This document shows, piece after piece, positions 1 to 7,666 of a stretch of DNA of 28,431 nt. The stretch comes from CAAGNP01 sp045603545 (lineage in GTDB: Bacteria > Bacteroidota > Bacteroidia > Bacteroidales > UBA932): assembly GCA_045603545.1 (NCBI GenBank), contig JAZUMG010000024.1, forward strand, positions 1 to 28,431, in the 5' to 3' direction. The notes beneath the pieces were generated by a model. It searched no databases. It was given only the letters and a program-made list of their open reading frames with translations, and was not told the origin of the DNA. Every line of letters starts with the position of its first letter. Position 1 is the stretch's first letter. Position numbers and translations under genes: made by a program.

Positions 1-405
1 CCGCGGTTGGGTCAGCTACTTCAAATATGCACACGCCAAGACACACTTGCAAGCTATGGATGAATGGCTCCGCAAGCGCATCCGTATGTGTATATGGAAA
101 AGCTGGAAACTTCCGAGAACGCGCGTGCGCAATCTTATAAAGTGTGGAATACCACAATGGCGTGCACATCAGTGGGGGAATGCAAGTAAGGGATACTGGG
201 CAGTGGCAGGTAGCTTCATGCAAGTCGCAACGAGCAATAGAAACCTCGCGCGAGCAGGCTATCCGTCATTGTTGGGATACTACGAAAAGTATCATCGGAT
301 GTAAGGAACCGCCGTATGCGGACCCGCATGTACGGTGGTGTGGGAGGTCGATAAACGAAAAGTAGGAGATAAACTCCATTACTTTCGTTTATCTCCTACC
401 CGATT
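1..405 (+). mobile_element. Group II intron, 3' portion
   Basis: The window opens inside a group II intron. After the maturase stop codon comes a domain V-like hairpin at about 306-341 (arms around CCGCCGTATGC and GCATGTACGGTGG), followed by the usual purine-rich GGGAGG linker. A domain VI-like hairpin follows, with a perfect 13-bp stem (362-374 with 387-399). The run ACCCGATT at 398-405 fits a branch-point A about seven bases from a 3' splice site, so I place the intron end near 405. The 5' part lies outside the window, so I cannot tell whether the intron is full length. The host sequence just downstream is non-coding. Confidence 0.8.
2..304 (+). CDS. ltrA: Group II intron reverse transcriptase/maturase, C-terminal fragment
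   Basis: This frame is open from the window edge (GWVSYF at the start) to TAA at 302-304. It gives about 100 residues of the C-terminal maturase (GIIM/domain X) part of a group II intron-encoded protein. Recognisable landmarks are GWVSYFK, DEWLRKRIRMCIWKSWK, RVRNLIKCGIP, WGNASKGYW and AGYPSLLGYY, all typical of that region. The ATG at 47 is internal, not the true start. The protein would help the intron RNA fold, splice and move. The reverse transcriptase palm is outside the window. The stop lies just ahead of domain V, the normal position for such an ORF in domain IV. Confidence 0.88.
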   Translation, partial: RGWVSYFKYAHAKTHLQAMDEWLRKRIRMCIWKSWKLPRTRVRNLIKCGIPQWRAHQWGNASKGYWAVAGSFMQVATSNRNLARAGYPSLLGYYEKYHRM

Positions 406-471
406 TGGAATAACTGAATAGCACGCACAATACTTTTTATATTGGTAACACTTTAAATATCTTCATTGCTA

Positions 472-600
472 TATACCGGCTGCAGAGATCAGGTTCTTCA
501 GGCGTTCGCTGCGCTCACTCCCACCACGCCTACGGCGCGGTCCCCCCGCTATCAAGCGCGGGTGCTTAGGCCTTCAGAACCTGACTCTCTGCGGCCGTAT
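472..600. repeat. GC-rich imperfect inverted repeat, about 129 bp
   Basis: The segments 482-497 (GCAGAGATCAGGTTCT) and 576-592 (AGAACCTGACTCTCTGC) are inverted copies that differ by one inserted base. Weaker complementarity reaches out to about 472 and 600. The enclosed ~80 bases are much richer in G+C than the flanks and hold smaller hairpins, for example CCCGCT...AGCGCGGG at 546-562. No coding frame across it looks real. It could be a structured RNA, a transposon end or a repeat element of this genome. I do not recognise the family. Confidence 0.55.
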
Positions 601-631
601 CACCTTCGTTCTATGGGTAAAATGGGCAGTT

Positions 632-952
632 TCACCCCAAAATGCTGCAAAAAGTAGTGTCATCTCTTTTATCTTCATCAGAGATAGATATAAGCAGTTT
701 ATACTGAGACCAATTCAATTGCGAATACAGTGTGTTCGCAATTGGATAAATACGATAGAATTGTCTACATAGTTCTAATTGTCTCACAGAAAATCCACTT
801 CCATATTCAGGTTCCAATCTCTTCGTCAAATTCTTCAGAAGGTAAGATCCATATTCCGCTCTATCCTTACCTATAGATGTTAAATTGTACTTCAAAAAGA
901 AGAAGACAATGTACTTGTCATCAGTAACTTTATTCTCCCGAATTTTGCAATA
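632..952 (-). pseudogene. DUF1016/YhcG-type protein, truncated remnant
   Basis: An open minus-strand frame encodes a stretch that reads as the N-terminal winged-helix domain of the DUF1016 (YhcG, PDDEXK nuclease-linked) family: GKDRAEYGSYLLKNLTKRL, GSGFSVRQLELCRQFYRIYP and LNWSQYKLLISISDEDKR. Such proteins are normally well over 300 residues, with a C-terminal nuclease domain. Here the homology stops after ISDEDKR and an unrelated tail hits a stop at 632. Upstream there is no convincing ATG (the frame is open back to about 952, with a possible TTG at 893-895). Both ends are therefore missing. Intact members often accompany restriction-modification or mobile DNA, which fits the neighbouring intron. 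Confidence 0.7.
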
Positions 953-1007
953 TTAATTCCTAACACTCATGATTCCAGCGTCCATTTTACCCCACTTTTC
1001 AGACGTG

Positions 1008-1141
1008 GCGAAGGGACTAAGCACTTGTATCCCCTCTAGAGAGGCTTCTGAGCAGGGGTAGCACGTCCAGTCCCGACTTTTAAGGTGGGACTAAGCACAT
1101 TTTATGCTCTCCACAGCCGATTTCGCGTCCAGTCCCTTCGC
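1008..1141. repeat. Tandem pair of hairpin-like units (GGGACTAAGCAC ... CGTCCAGTCCC)
   Basis: GGGACTAAGCAC occurs at 1013-1024 and again at 1087-1098, 74 bases apart. CGTCCAGTCCC occurs at 1064-1074 and 1126-1136. Each unit is thus bounded by GGGACT and its complement AGTCCC. The outer ends also form an 11-bp inverted repeat, GCGAAGGGACT at 1008-1018 with AGTCCCTTCGC at 1131-1141. The unit interiors differ. The arrangement looks like two diverged copies of a short palindromic element. I do not recognise it. The rest of 896-1465 shows no convincing gene or promoter. Confidence 0.55.
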
Positions 1142-1465
1142 TATTCACGGCTCACCCTTCGCCACACTTATGTCTCATTGCATCGATGCATTAATTTTGG
1201 TATATTTCACTGGCGTCGTTGCACTCAATTGACAATTTTGCACTCATATGTCACCATGAAGCCACCATTCTGCACGATTTCAACTGCGTCGCTCAATTAT
1301 CTGCCGTGATACCCAATAACCACGATGCATACTGCTCATTAAAGATCTCTACCCAGCCCCACCACCCTTTCATTTGCTTTTCCACCCCTTAATCACTACC
1401 TTAGCACTTGATGGGGAGAGTGAAGCCCTAACAGGCTGTCCAATCATACATATAATAATACAAAA

Positions 1466-2020
1466 ATGACAGAAAAGGAAAAGATGCTTGCCGGAATGGT
1501 CTATTCGGCGACAGATAGAGAGCTTCTCGAAGAGTTGAATGGTGTCAAGGAGGTGATACACCGATATAATGCTCTATCCCCTGCAGATAATTCAGGGAGA
1601 CTCGGTATTCTTAAAGATTTGCTTGGCAATATTGGGGACGATAATATCATAATCAACCAGCCATTCTACTGCGATTATGGAAAACAGATAAGTGTTGGGA
1701 AACGCTTTTTTGCCAATTTCCATTTCACTGTGCTGGACGAGGCCAGAGTGACCATTGGAGACGACTGTTTCATAGGACCCAATGTCAGCATCTACACAGC
1801 ATGTCATAGTACCGACCCTGTCAAAAGGAACACCCGACAGGAGTGGGCTGAGCCTGTCACCATCGGAGATAATGTATGGATAGGTGGTAGCACTACTATA
1901 TTGCCAGGTGTCACTATTGGAGACAATGTGACTATCGGAGCCGGCTCAGTGGTGAATAAAGACATCCCATCTGATGTCATAGCGGTCGGAAATCCATGCA
2001 AAGTGATCAAAAAGCTATAA
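1466..2020 (+). CDS. maa: Maltose/galactoside O-acetyltransferase-type hexapeptide acetyltransferase
   Basis: This 184-residue protein matches the maltose/nodulation (Maa/NodL/LacA) acetyltransferases in length and layout. The N-terminal helical segment (MTEKEKMLAGMVYSATDREL, residues 1-20) is the Mac domain that precedes the left-handed beta helix. Hexapeptide repeats run from about residue 75 to 175 (ISVGKR, VTIGDDCFIGPNV, VTIGDNVWIGG, VTIGDNVTIGAGSVV). The acetyl-CoA-using catalytic histidine is probably H114 in YTACHSTDP. The family acetylates sugar hydroxyls in the cytoplasm, but the actual sugar cannot be read from the sequence. It stands alone, convergent with the EFR1 gene, with mobile debris upstream. 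I saw no clear promoter. Confidence 0.85.
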   Translation: MTEKEKMLAGMVYSATDRELLEELNGVKEVIHRYNALSPADNSGRLGILKDLLGNIGDDNIIINQPFYCDYGKQISVGKRFFANFHFTVLDEARVTIGDDCFIGPNVSIYTACHSTDPVKRNTRQEWAEPVTIGDNVWIGGSTTILPGVTIGDNVTIGAGSVVNKDIPSDVIAVGNPCKVIKKL

Positions 2021-2121
2021 AATCCCCCAAATTCCCACACATAGCTTTCTTCATTTGATATAAAACTGATATTCCGCAATTAAAACATTTTAGTTACACG
2101 CGATAACAAAAATGTTAACCA

Positions 2122-2958
2122 CTATTTTAAAGGGAAAAACAGCTCAGGTTCGCGTCTTGGAGAGGTAAATTTCTCCTCAAGGAGTGCCAGATGGCTGAGG
2201 TACTGTGGATCGTCAAAATACTTGGCCCCACGGGGACATCTTTTGATGCAGGCACCGCATTTGATACACTTCCCTACCACCTGCGTACAGTCCGAAAAGT
2301 CGATAGCACCCATGGCACACATCCGGGCACATGCCCCACATCCATCACATTTGGTAAGGTCAGTTTGGGGCACCACCTTGCGGATATCAACACTCTTTTT
2401 GGCAGTATCTGTAGCTTTATAGAATCCGGAATAAGGATATGGCGTACCGGGTAACTCTACCCTTCCGACTGCTCCAGCCCCAGATAACAATAGATTTTGG
2501 GCGATTTCCGAAGCGAACTTCTCAGCAATAGCCAAGTCCTTACCATCGGGGCGGCCACCCCCTAAAATGCGGGAAAAAGTATGTTCTCCGACAAATGCAG
2601 CAGCACCCGCCAGACGGAAACCGTCCCCCTCCATAATATCACGCAGCTCGATCAGCCCATCATCGTATGCCCTATTGCCATAAACAGCCACAGGAACGCC
2701 CAAAGCACCACCTCCTACAATGGTTTTGAAGTAAGGTGAGATAAGATTGGGCATCCTCCCGATATACACCGGTGCCCCGAACACCACGAGATCACCCTCG
2801 GCAAATGCTAATTGCACCTCCCTCTGGGCAGGGGTGGTAATATCCACCTCAGAATAAGAAACGTGCAGCCTCTCGGCAATACCTTTGGCAATAGTCGTCA
2901 CCACCCTCTTAGTAGTAAGAGTCGGACTGAAATACAATGCAAAAACGTGATTTATCAT
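2122..2958 (-). CDS. EFR1-type flavodoxin/ferredoxin fusion
   Basis: The 278-residue protein joins an N-terminal flavodoxin-like domain (about 1-160; YFSPTLTTKRV as phosphate loop, VFGAPVYIGRMP as second FMN-binding loop) to a C-terminal bacterial ferredoxin domain. The latter has two CxxCxxCxxxC clusters, Cys 204/207/210/214 and 231/234/237/241, each binding a 4Fe-4S centre. This layout is the EFR1 family, whose physiological partner is generally unknown. It is presumably a cytoplasmic electron carrier. It sits directly after the butyrate-forming electron transfer genes on the same strand, but a terminator hairpin ends only about 14 bases before its ATG. It may be expressed by read-through, and a link to ferredoxin reduced by Bcd/Etf is a guess. 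Confidence 0.85.
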   Translation of the reverse strand: MINHVFALYFSPTLTTKRVVTTIAKGIAERLHVSYSEVDITTPAQREVQLAFAEGDLVVFGAPVYIGRMPNLISPYFKTIVGGGALGVPVAVYGNRAYDDGLIELRDIMEGDGFRLAGAAAFVGEHTFSRILGGGRPDGKDLAIAEKFASEIAQNLLLSGAGAVGRVELPGTPYPYSGFYKATDTAKKSVDIRKVVPQTDLTKCDGCGACARMCAMGAIDFSDCTQVVGKCIKCGACIKRCPRGAKYFDDPQYLSHLALLEEKFTSPRREPELFFPLK

Positions 2959-2960
2959 AT

Positions 2961-2997
2961 ATTTTTAAAACAAGGGGTGACCCGAAAAGCCACCCCT
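2961..2997 (-). terminator. Intrinsic terminator after etfA
   Basis: On the minus strand AGGGGTG (2997-2991) pairs with CACCCCT (2979-2973), and a U-rich tail (TTGTTTTAAAAAT) follows. It lies between etfA and the EFR1 gene, whose start codon is at 2958-2956. It is a plausible end to the long lysine operon, perhaps a leaky one. Confidence 0.65.
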
Positions 2998-3025
2998 ATT
3001 TTATAAATAAATTATTCTCTATAAT

Positions 3026-4039
3026 CTATTTCTTAAGCTCTTGTGCAAGACGCTCGGTAAGCATAGGAACGATCTTATTTACATCACCTACGATACCCAT
3101 ATCTGCTACATTGAAGATAGGAGCAAATTTGTCTTTGTTAACGGCGATGATAAGATCAGACTCTTCCATACCTGCCAAGTGCTGGATAGCACCAGAGATA
3201 CCCATAGCGAAGTATAGGTTAGGACGAACAGTCTTACCAGTCTGACCTACCTGACGGTCGTGAGGCATGATACCTGCATCAACCATTGCTCTTGAAGATG
3301 ATACTTCAGCGTCAAGAACTTTAGCAAGAGCGCCAAGTTTGTCGAAACCTTCTTTGCAGCCAACACCTCTACCGCCAGATACAAGGATCTTAGCCTCAGT
3401 GATGTCAATAAGACCTTTGTTAGCTTTAACAGTCTCAAGAAGTTTTACAGCGAATTTAGAAGAATCGAAGTTAACGGTAAAGTTGATAACAGTACCTTTT
3501 CTTGACTCATCTTTAGCTTTCTTCTGCATAACACCTGGACGAACTGTAGCCATCTGAACACCCTCTTTAGCAGCCACGATAGTAGCCATAAGGTTACCAC
3601 CGAAAGCAGGACGGGTCATCATAAGCTTGTTTGCAGGAAGCTTAGGATCTGAACCATCAGAGATCTCAAGTTTAGTACAGTCAGCTGTAAGACCTTTCTC
3701 CAATCTTGCTGAAAGTCTTGGAGCCAAGTCTCTACCGATAGTAGAAGCACCGAACAATACGATGTTAGGAAGCATCTCGCTGATCACTTTGTAAACAGCT
3801 TGAGTATACTGCTCAGTTACATAATCTTTAAGTTCTGGAGCATCAACAACTACTACGTCGTCAGCACCATAGGCGATAAGCTCATTGGCTTTATCTGCGA
3901 TCTGATAACCAGCTAGAATAGCTACTACTTTCTCGCCAAGAACATCAGCCAAATCTCTTGCTTTGCCCAAAAGCTCTAGAGCAACAGGCTGGATTACGCC
4001 CTCTCTTTGCTCTGCAAAAACATATACATTTTTATTCAT
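3026..4039 (-). CDS. etfA: Electron transfer flavoprotein alpha subunit
   Basis: EtfA (337 residues) pairs with EtfB and carries electrons to or from butyryl-CoA dehydrogenase. The N-terminal half has the Etf alpha/beta fold. The C-terminal FAD domain shows the family signature, including GRGVGCKEGFDKLGALAKV, PHDRQVGQTGKTV, LYFAMGISGAIQHLAGM and IIAVNKDKFAPIF (about residues 225-315). It is the last gene of the operon, 20 bases after etfB, and is followed by a terminator. In anaerobes, Etf with this kind of Bcd often couples crotonyl-CoA reduction to ferredoxin reduction. That is likely here but not proven by sequence. Confidence 0.95.
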   Translation of the reverse strand: MNKNVYVFAEQREGVIQPVALELLGKARDLADVLGEKVVAILAGYQIADKANELIAYGADDVVVVDAPELKDYVTEQYTQAVYKVISEMLPNIVLFGASTIGRDLAPRLSARLEKGLTADCTKLEISDGSDPKLPANKLMMTRPAFGGNLMATIVAAKEGVQMATVRPGVMQKKAKDESRKGTVINFTVNFDSSKFAVKLLETVKANKGLIDITEAKILVSGGRGVGCKEGFDKLGALAKVLDAEVSSSRAMVDAGIMPHDRQVGQTGKTVRPNLYFAMGISGAIQHLAGMEESDLIIAVNKDKFAPIFNVADMGIVGDVNKIVPMLTERLAQELKK

Positions 4040-4059
4040 TTCTTTCTCAGTTTTGGCGA

Positions 4060-4839
4060 TTAGATAATAAATTTCTCTTTAAGTTTGCTTACGATCAAGT
4101 CAACTGCTTGCTCTGGATCCACTTCGTATACTTCACCGGCAGCTTTAACACCTTTAGTGAATGATTTGTATACTTTTGTACCTGAACCTTTAAGACCAAG
4201 CATCTCTACAGGGAGGTCAACTTTCTCAACACCCCATACTTCTACGTCTTTCTTGTAAGCCTCTACGATACCGCCTACTGACATATATCTTGCTTTGAAG
4301 CCGCTTGCCAAAACAGTCAAAAGAGCTGGACCAGCTACTTCCAACATCTGGTAACCCTCTTCAGTCTCTTTCTTAACGATGTATTTGCCATCTTTCATCT
4401 CAAGACCGGCAACATAAGAGATCTGAGGAAGACCAAGGTGCTCAGCGATCTGAGGACCTACCTGAGCAGTATCACCGTCGATAGCCTGACGGCCAGCGAT
4501 GATCAAGTCATACTCAAGGTTTTTAAGAGCAGCAGCGATAGTGTGTGATGTAGCAAGTGTATCTGCACCACCAAACTCTCTACCTGTCAAAAGGATAGCT
4601 TTGTCAGCACCCATTGCATAAGCCTCTCTTAGGATAAGGTCTGCTTGAGGAGGACCCATAGTGATAACTGTGACGTGAGCACCATATTTGTCTTTTAGTT
4701 GAAGAGCTACCTCCAAACCACCTTTATCATCAGGGTTCATGATGCTAGGAACACCGTCACGGATAAGGGTACCGGTTACAGGATTGATTTTAATAACTGT
4801 AGTATCTGGTACCTGTTTAATACAAACTACGATTTTCAT
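4060..4839 (-). CDS. etfB: Electron transfer flavoprotein beta subunit
   Basis: The 259-residue EtfB begins MKIVVCIKQVPDT, typical of the family, and contains ITMGPPQADLILREAYAMG and AGRQAIDGDTAQVGPQIAEHLG (about 115-136). The DGDTAQVGPQ loop is of the kind seen in Etfs of anaerobic, NADH-using butyryl-CoA dehydrogenase complexes. The subunit is expected to bind the flavin that accepts electrons from NADH. It lies between bcd and etfA, so the complete Bcd-EtfBA complex is encoded in order. A strong AGGAGG overlaps the bcd stop codon just before its start. Confidence 0.95.
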   Translation of the reverse strand: MKIVVCIKQVPDTTVIKINPVTGTLIRDGVPSIMNPDDKGGLEVALQLKDKYGAHVTVITMGPPQADLILREAYAMGADKAILLTGREFGGADTLATSHTIAAALKNLEYDLIIAGRQAIDGDTAQVGPQIAEHLGLPQISYVAGLEMKDGKYIVKKETEEGYQMLEVAGPALLTVLASGFKARYMSVGGIVEAYKKDVEVWGVEKVDLPVEMLGLKGSGTKVYKSFTKGVKAAGEVYEVDPEQAVDLIVSKLKEKFII

Positions 4840-4847
4840 ATATTATA

Positions 4848-4853
4848 CCTCCT
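4848..4853 (-). promoter_or_regulatory. Strong Shine-Dalgarno site of etfB
   Basis: On the minus strand the sequence reads AATAGGAGGTATAATATATG. AGGAGG (4853-4848) is eight bases before the etfB ATG and shares bases with the bcd TAG stop (4854-4852). A full Shine-Dalgarno is uncommon in Bacteroidota, and none of the operon starts I inspected has one as strong. Confidence 0.7.
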
Positions 4854-5991
4854 ATTTATACAAGTTAGCAGAAATAACCATTCTTTGAACTTCTGAAGTA
4901 CCTTCGTAGATTTCGGTGATCTTAGCGTCACGCATCATTCTCTCTACTGGATACTCACGAGTGTAACCATAACCACCGTGGAACTGAACAGCTTTAGTAG
5001 TTACTTCCATAGCAGTTTCAGCTGCGAACAATTTAGCCATAGCTGCATCAGGTGAATAAGGAACACCGCTATCTTTCTTGAATGCTGCAGAGCGAACAAG
5101 AAGACGGGCAGCTTCTACTCTAGTCTTAAGGTCTGCCATCTGGAACTGGGTATTCTGGAACTGACCGATAGCTTTACCGAACTGTTTTCTCTCTTTAGTA
5201 TATTTAACTGTCTCATCCAAAGCAGCTTGAGCGATACCAAGTGCCTGAGAAGCGATACCGATACGACCACCGTCAAGAGTCTTCATAGCGATAGGGAAAC
5301 CGCCACCGATTTTACCAAGAAGGTTGTCTTTAGGGATACGGCAGTTATTGAAGATAAGCTCAGCAGTAGCTGAACCACGGATACCCATCTTCAACTCTTT
5401 CTTACCAATCTCGAAACCAGGAGTACCTTTTTCTACGATGAAAGCAGAGATACCTTTGGTTTTCATAGATTTGTCAGTCATAGCGATCACGATGTAAACG
5501 TGAGCAGGACCTGCGTTGGTGATGAAAATTTTGTTACCGTTCAAAACCCACTCGTCACCGTCAAGAACAGCTGTAGTCTGCTGACCTGCAGCGTCAGTAC
5601 CGGCGTTAGGCTCAGTAAGACCGAATGCACCGATCCACTCACCTGAAGCAAGTTTAGGAAGGTATTTCATTTTCTGCTCCTCAGTACCGTGCTCCATAAT
5701 AGGTGCCATACATAGAGAAGTGTGGGCAGATACTACTACACCGGTAGTAGCACAAGCTCTTGAAAGCTCTTCAACAGCGATTGAGTACATAAGGTTGTCT
5801 CCACCAGCACCGCCATATTGGGTTGGTACAGGGATACCGAAAATGCCAAGTTTGGCCATTTTCTCAACTGTCTCTGCAGGGAATTTTTCTAGTTCGTCGA
5901 TTTCAGCTGCAAGGGGTTTTACCTCTTTCTCAGCAAACTCACGAATCATTTGCCTGAACAGTTCTTGAGTTTTAGTAAGATTAAAATTCAT
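4852..5991 (-). CDS. bcd: Butyryl-CoA dehydrogenase (short-chain acyl-CoA dehydrogenase)
   Basis: This 379-residue acyl-CoA dehydrogenase reduces crotonyl-CoA to butyryl-CoA, the terminal electron-accepting step of the pathway. Family blocks are present: GLTEPNAGTDA, GNKIFITNA, FGKAIGQFQNTQFQMADLKT, and HGGYGYTREYPVERMMRD near the C-terminus. The likely catalytic base is E363 in IYEGTSE, the position used by short- and medium-chain enzymes and by Megasphaera butyryl-CoA dehydrogenase. It is followed within 12 bases by etfB and preceded by hbd, so substrate and electron partners are co-transcribed. Chain length is inferred from context. Confidence 0.95.
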   Translation of the reverse strand: MNFNLTKTQELFRQMIREFAEKEVKPLAAEIDELEKFPAETVEKMAKLGIFGIPVPTQYGGAGGDNLMYSIAVEELSRACATTGVVVSAHTSLCMAPIMEHGTEEQKMKYLPKLASGEWIGAFGLTEPNAGTDAAGQQTTAVLDGDEWVLNGNKIFITNAGPAHVYIVIAMTDKSMKTKGISAFIVEKGTPGFEIGKKELKMGIRGSATAELIFNNCRIPKDNLLGKIGGGFPIAMKTLDGGRIGIASQALGIAQAALDETVKYTKERKQFGKAIGQFQNTQFQMADLKTRVEAARLLVRSAAFKKDSGVPYSPDAAMAKLFAAETAMEVTTKAVQFHGGYGYTREYPVERMMRDAKITEIYEGTSEVQRMVISANLYK

Positions 5992-6011
5992 GTTGTATTT
6001 GTATTATACTA

Positions 6012-6851
6012 TTAGTATTTATAAAATCCTTCTCCGGTTTTTCTACCAAGCAGGTTAGCTCTAACCATCTTCTTGAGTAGAGGGTGAGGTCTGTATTTGT
6101 CTTCACCAAATTCAAGGTGCAATACCTCCATAATGGCAAGACATACATCCAAACCGATCAAATCGCCCAATGCCAAAGGTCCCATAGGGTGGTTTGCGCC
6201 AAGTTTCATAGCCTCGTCGATCTCATCGCGGGTAGCTACGCCGTCAGCCAGGATACCGATACCTTCGTTTACAAGTGGGATAAGAATTCTGTTTACTACA
6301 AAACCAGGGGCTTCGTTAACCATTACAGGCACTTTACCGATTGATTTTGACAAATCAGAGATCATAGTGCAAACCTCATCAGAAGTTTTCTGACCTTTGA
6401 TAAGCTCTACAAGTTTCATCACTGGTGCAGGGTTGAAGAAGTGCATACCGATCACCTTGTCAGGTCTGTTGGTAGCAGCTGCGATCTCAGTGATAGAGAG
6501 TGATGAGGTGTTTGAAGCAAGAACTGCTTCAGGTTTGCAGATCTCGTCAAGCATTTTGAAAAGCTCTTTCTTGAGATCCATAGTCTCTACAGCAGCCTCG
6601 ATTACAAGATCCACGTCAGCGCAGCAAGAGTAGTCAGTTGCAGGGGTGATGTTTGCAAGGGTAGCATCCATATACTCCTGAGTAACTTTACCTTTCTCTA
6701 CAAGTTTGGCAAGTGATTTAGAGATTTTGGCAATAGCTTTTTGAGCACTTGCCTCACTTCTACTTTTCATCACTACCGATACACCTGCCTGAGCGAAAGC
6801 CTGAACGATTCCGGAACCCATAGTACCGGTTCCAATAACGCAAATTTTCAT
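6012..6851 (-). CDS. hbd: 3-Hydroxybutyryl-CoA dehydrogenase
   Basis: Hbd (279 residues) reduces acetoacetyl-CoA to 3-hydroxybutyryl-CoA. The Rossmann motif GTGTMGSG is at residues 7-14. The catalytic His-Glu pair is H137 (GMHFFNPAP) and E149. The C-terminal domain carries NHPMGPLALGDLIGLD. The second beta strand ends in VVMKSRSE (27-34). NAD-dependent clostridial Hbd has an aspartate here (LRDI), but this protein has Ser-Arg, which usually favours NADP(H). In this operon the enzyme gives acetoacetyl-CoA, made from acetoacetate by AtoDA, a reductive route to butyrate beside the Kal route. It is 27 bases from crt and 20 from bcd. Confidence 0.95.
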   Translation of the reverse strand: MKICVIGTGTMGSGIVQAFAQAGVSVVMKSRSEASAQKAIAKISKSLAKLVEKGKVTQEYMDATLANITPATDYSCCADVDLVIEAAVETMDLKKELFKMLDEICKPEAVLASNTSSLSITEIAAATNRPDKVIGMHFFNPAPVMKLVELIKGQKTSDEVCTMISDLSKSIGKVPVMVNEAPGFVVNRILIPLVNEGIGILADGVATRDEIDEAMKLGANHPMGPLALGDLIGLDVCLAIMEVLHLEFGEDKYRPHPLLKKMVRANLLGRKTGEGFYKY

Positions 6852-6878
6852 ATTGTTAGGTATATATTAATTAGTTGT

Positions 6879-7658
6879 TTATTCGTTTTTAAATGTTGCT
6901 GGGCGTTTTTCAAGGAATGCAGCCATACCCTCTTTCTGGTCAGCAGTGGCAAAGCATTTTGAGAAATATTTGTTCTCAAGTTCAATTGCCTCTTCTGCAT
7001 TAAGGTCATAGTTCTCGTTGATGCACTTTTTGGCCAATGCAACAGCAATAGGTGCGCTGGTAAGGATGCTTCCTGCCATTGCAAGAACTGTATCCATAAG
7101 TGCCTCAGGCTCCACTACTTTGTTTACAAGACCTATGCGGAGGGCCTCATCTGCACTGATCATACCACCAGTATAGATAAGCTCTTTGGCAATACCCTGA
7201 CCCACAAGTTTAGCAAGACGGTAAGTGCCAGAGAATCCTGGGATAATACCAAGATTTACCTCAGGCTGGCCAAATTTGGCTTTTGCTGACGCAATGCGGA
7301 TGTCGCAAGCCATAGCAAGCTCACAACCACCGCCAAGTGCAAAACCGTTGATAGCAGCTATTACAGGGATCTCAAGATCTTCGATCTTTTTGAATACCAT
7401 TGCACCGAACTTACCGAACTTGTAACCCTCTTCAGGATAAAGTCCGCTCATCTGCGAGATATCTGCACCGGCTACAAAAGCTTTGCCCTCACCTGTGATG
7501 ACAAGAACTCTGGTATTCTGAACATCAAGTTCATCCACAAAAGAGTTCAACTCATTCAGAATGGTAGAGTTAAGTGCATTGAGGGTAGCAGGAGAAGAGA
7601 TGGTGAGTACACCAATCCCCTCTCTGCTGTTATCATATTTCAAAAATTGATACTCCAT
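6879..7658 (-). CDS. crt: 3-Hydroxybutyryl-CoA dehydratase (crotonase)
   Basis: The 259-residue crotonase-fold protein dehydrates 3-hydroxybutyryl-CoA to crotonyl-CoA. The oxyanion-hole segment is GKAFVAGADISQM (58-70) together with INGFALGGG (103-111). The two catalytic glutamates of hydratases are present as E113 (GGGCELA) and E133 (FGQPEVNLGIIP), spaced 20 residues apart as in rat E144/E164. This argues for a true hydratase rather than another crotonase-family reaction. It sits between atoA and hbd, and its product feeds Bcd. Specificity for C4 substrates is from context. Confidence 0.93.
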   Translation of the reverse strand: MEYQFLKYDNSREGIGVLTISSPATLNALNSTILNELNSFVDELDVQNTRVLVITGEGKAFVAGADISQMSGLYPEEGYKFGKFGAMVFKKIEDLEIPVIAAINGFALGGGCELAMACDIRIASAKAKFGQPEVNLGIIPGFSGTYRLAKLVGQGIAKELIYTGGMISADEALRIGLVNKVVEPEALMDTVLAMAGSILTSAPIAVALAKKCINENYDLNAEEAIELENKYFSKCFATADQKEGMAAFLEKRPATFKNE

Positions 7659-7666
7659 AGTCCCAA

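Noticed and set aside
1197..1260. Two GCACTCA copies separated by 15 bases
   Set aside because: Too short to distinguish from chance.
1085..1309. A 74-codon open frame covering the second hairpin unit and its flank
   Set aside because: The product resembles no family, is full of His/Arg/Ser/Thr from random composition, and overlaps inverted repeats.
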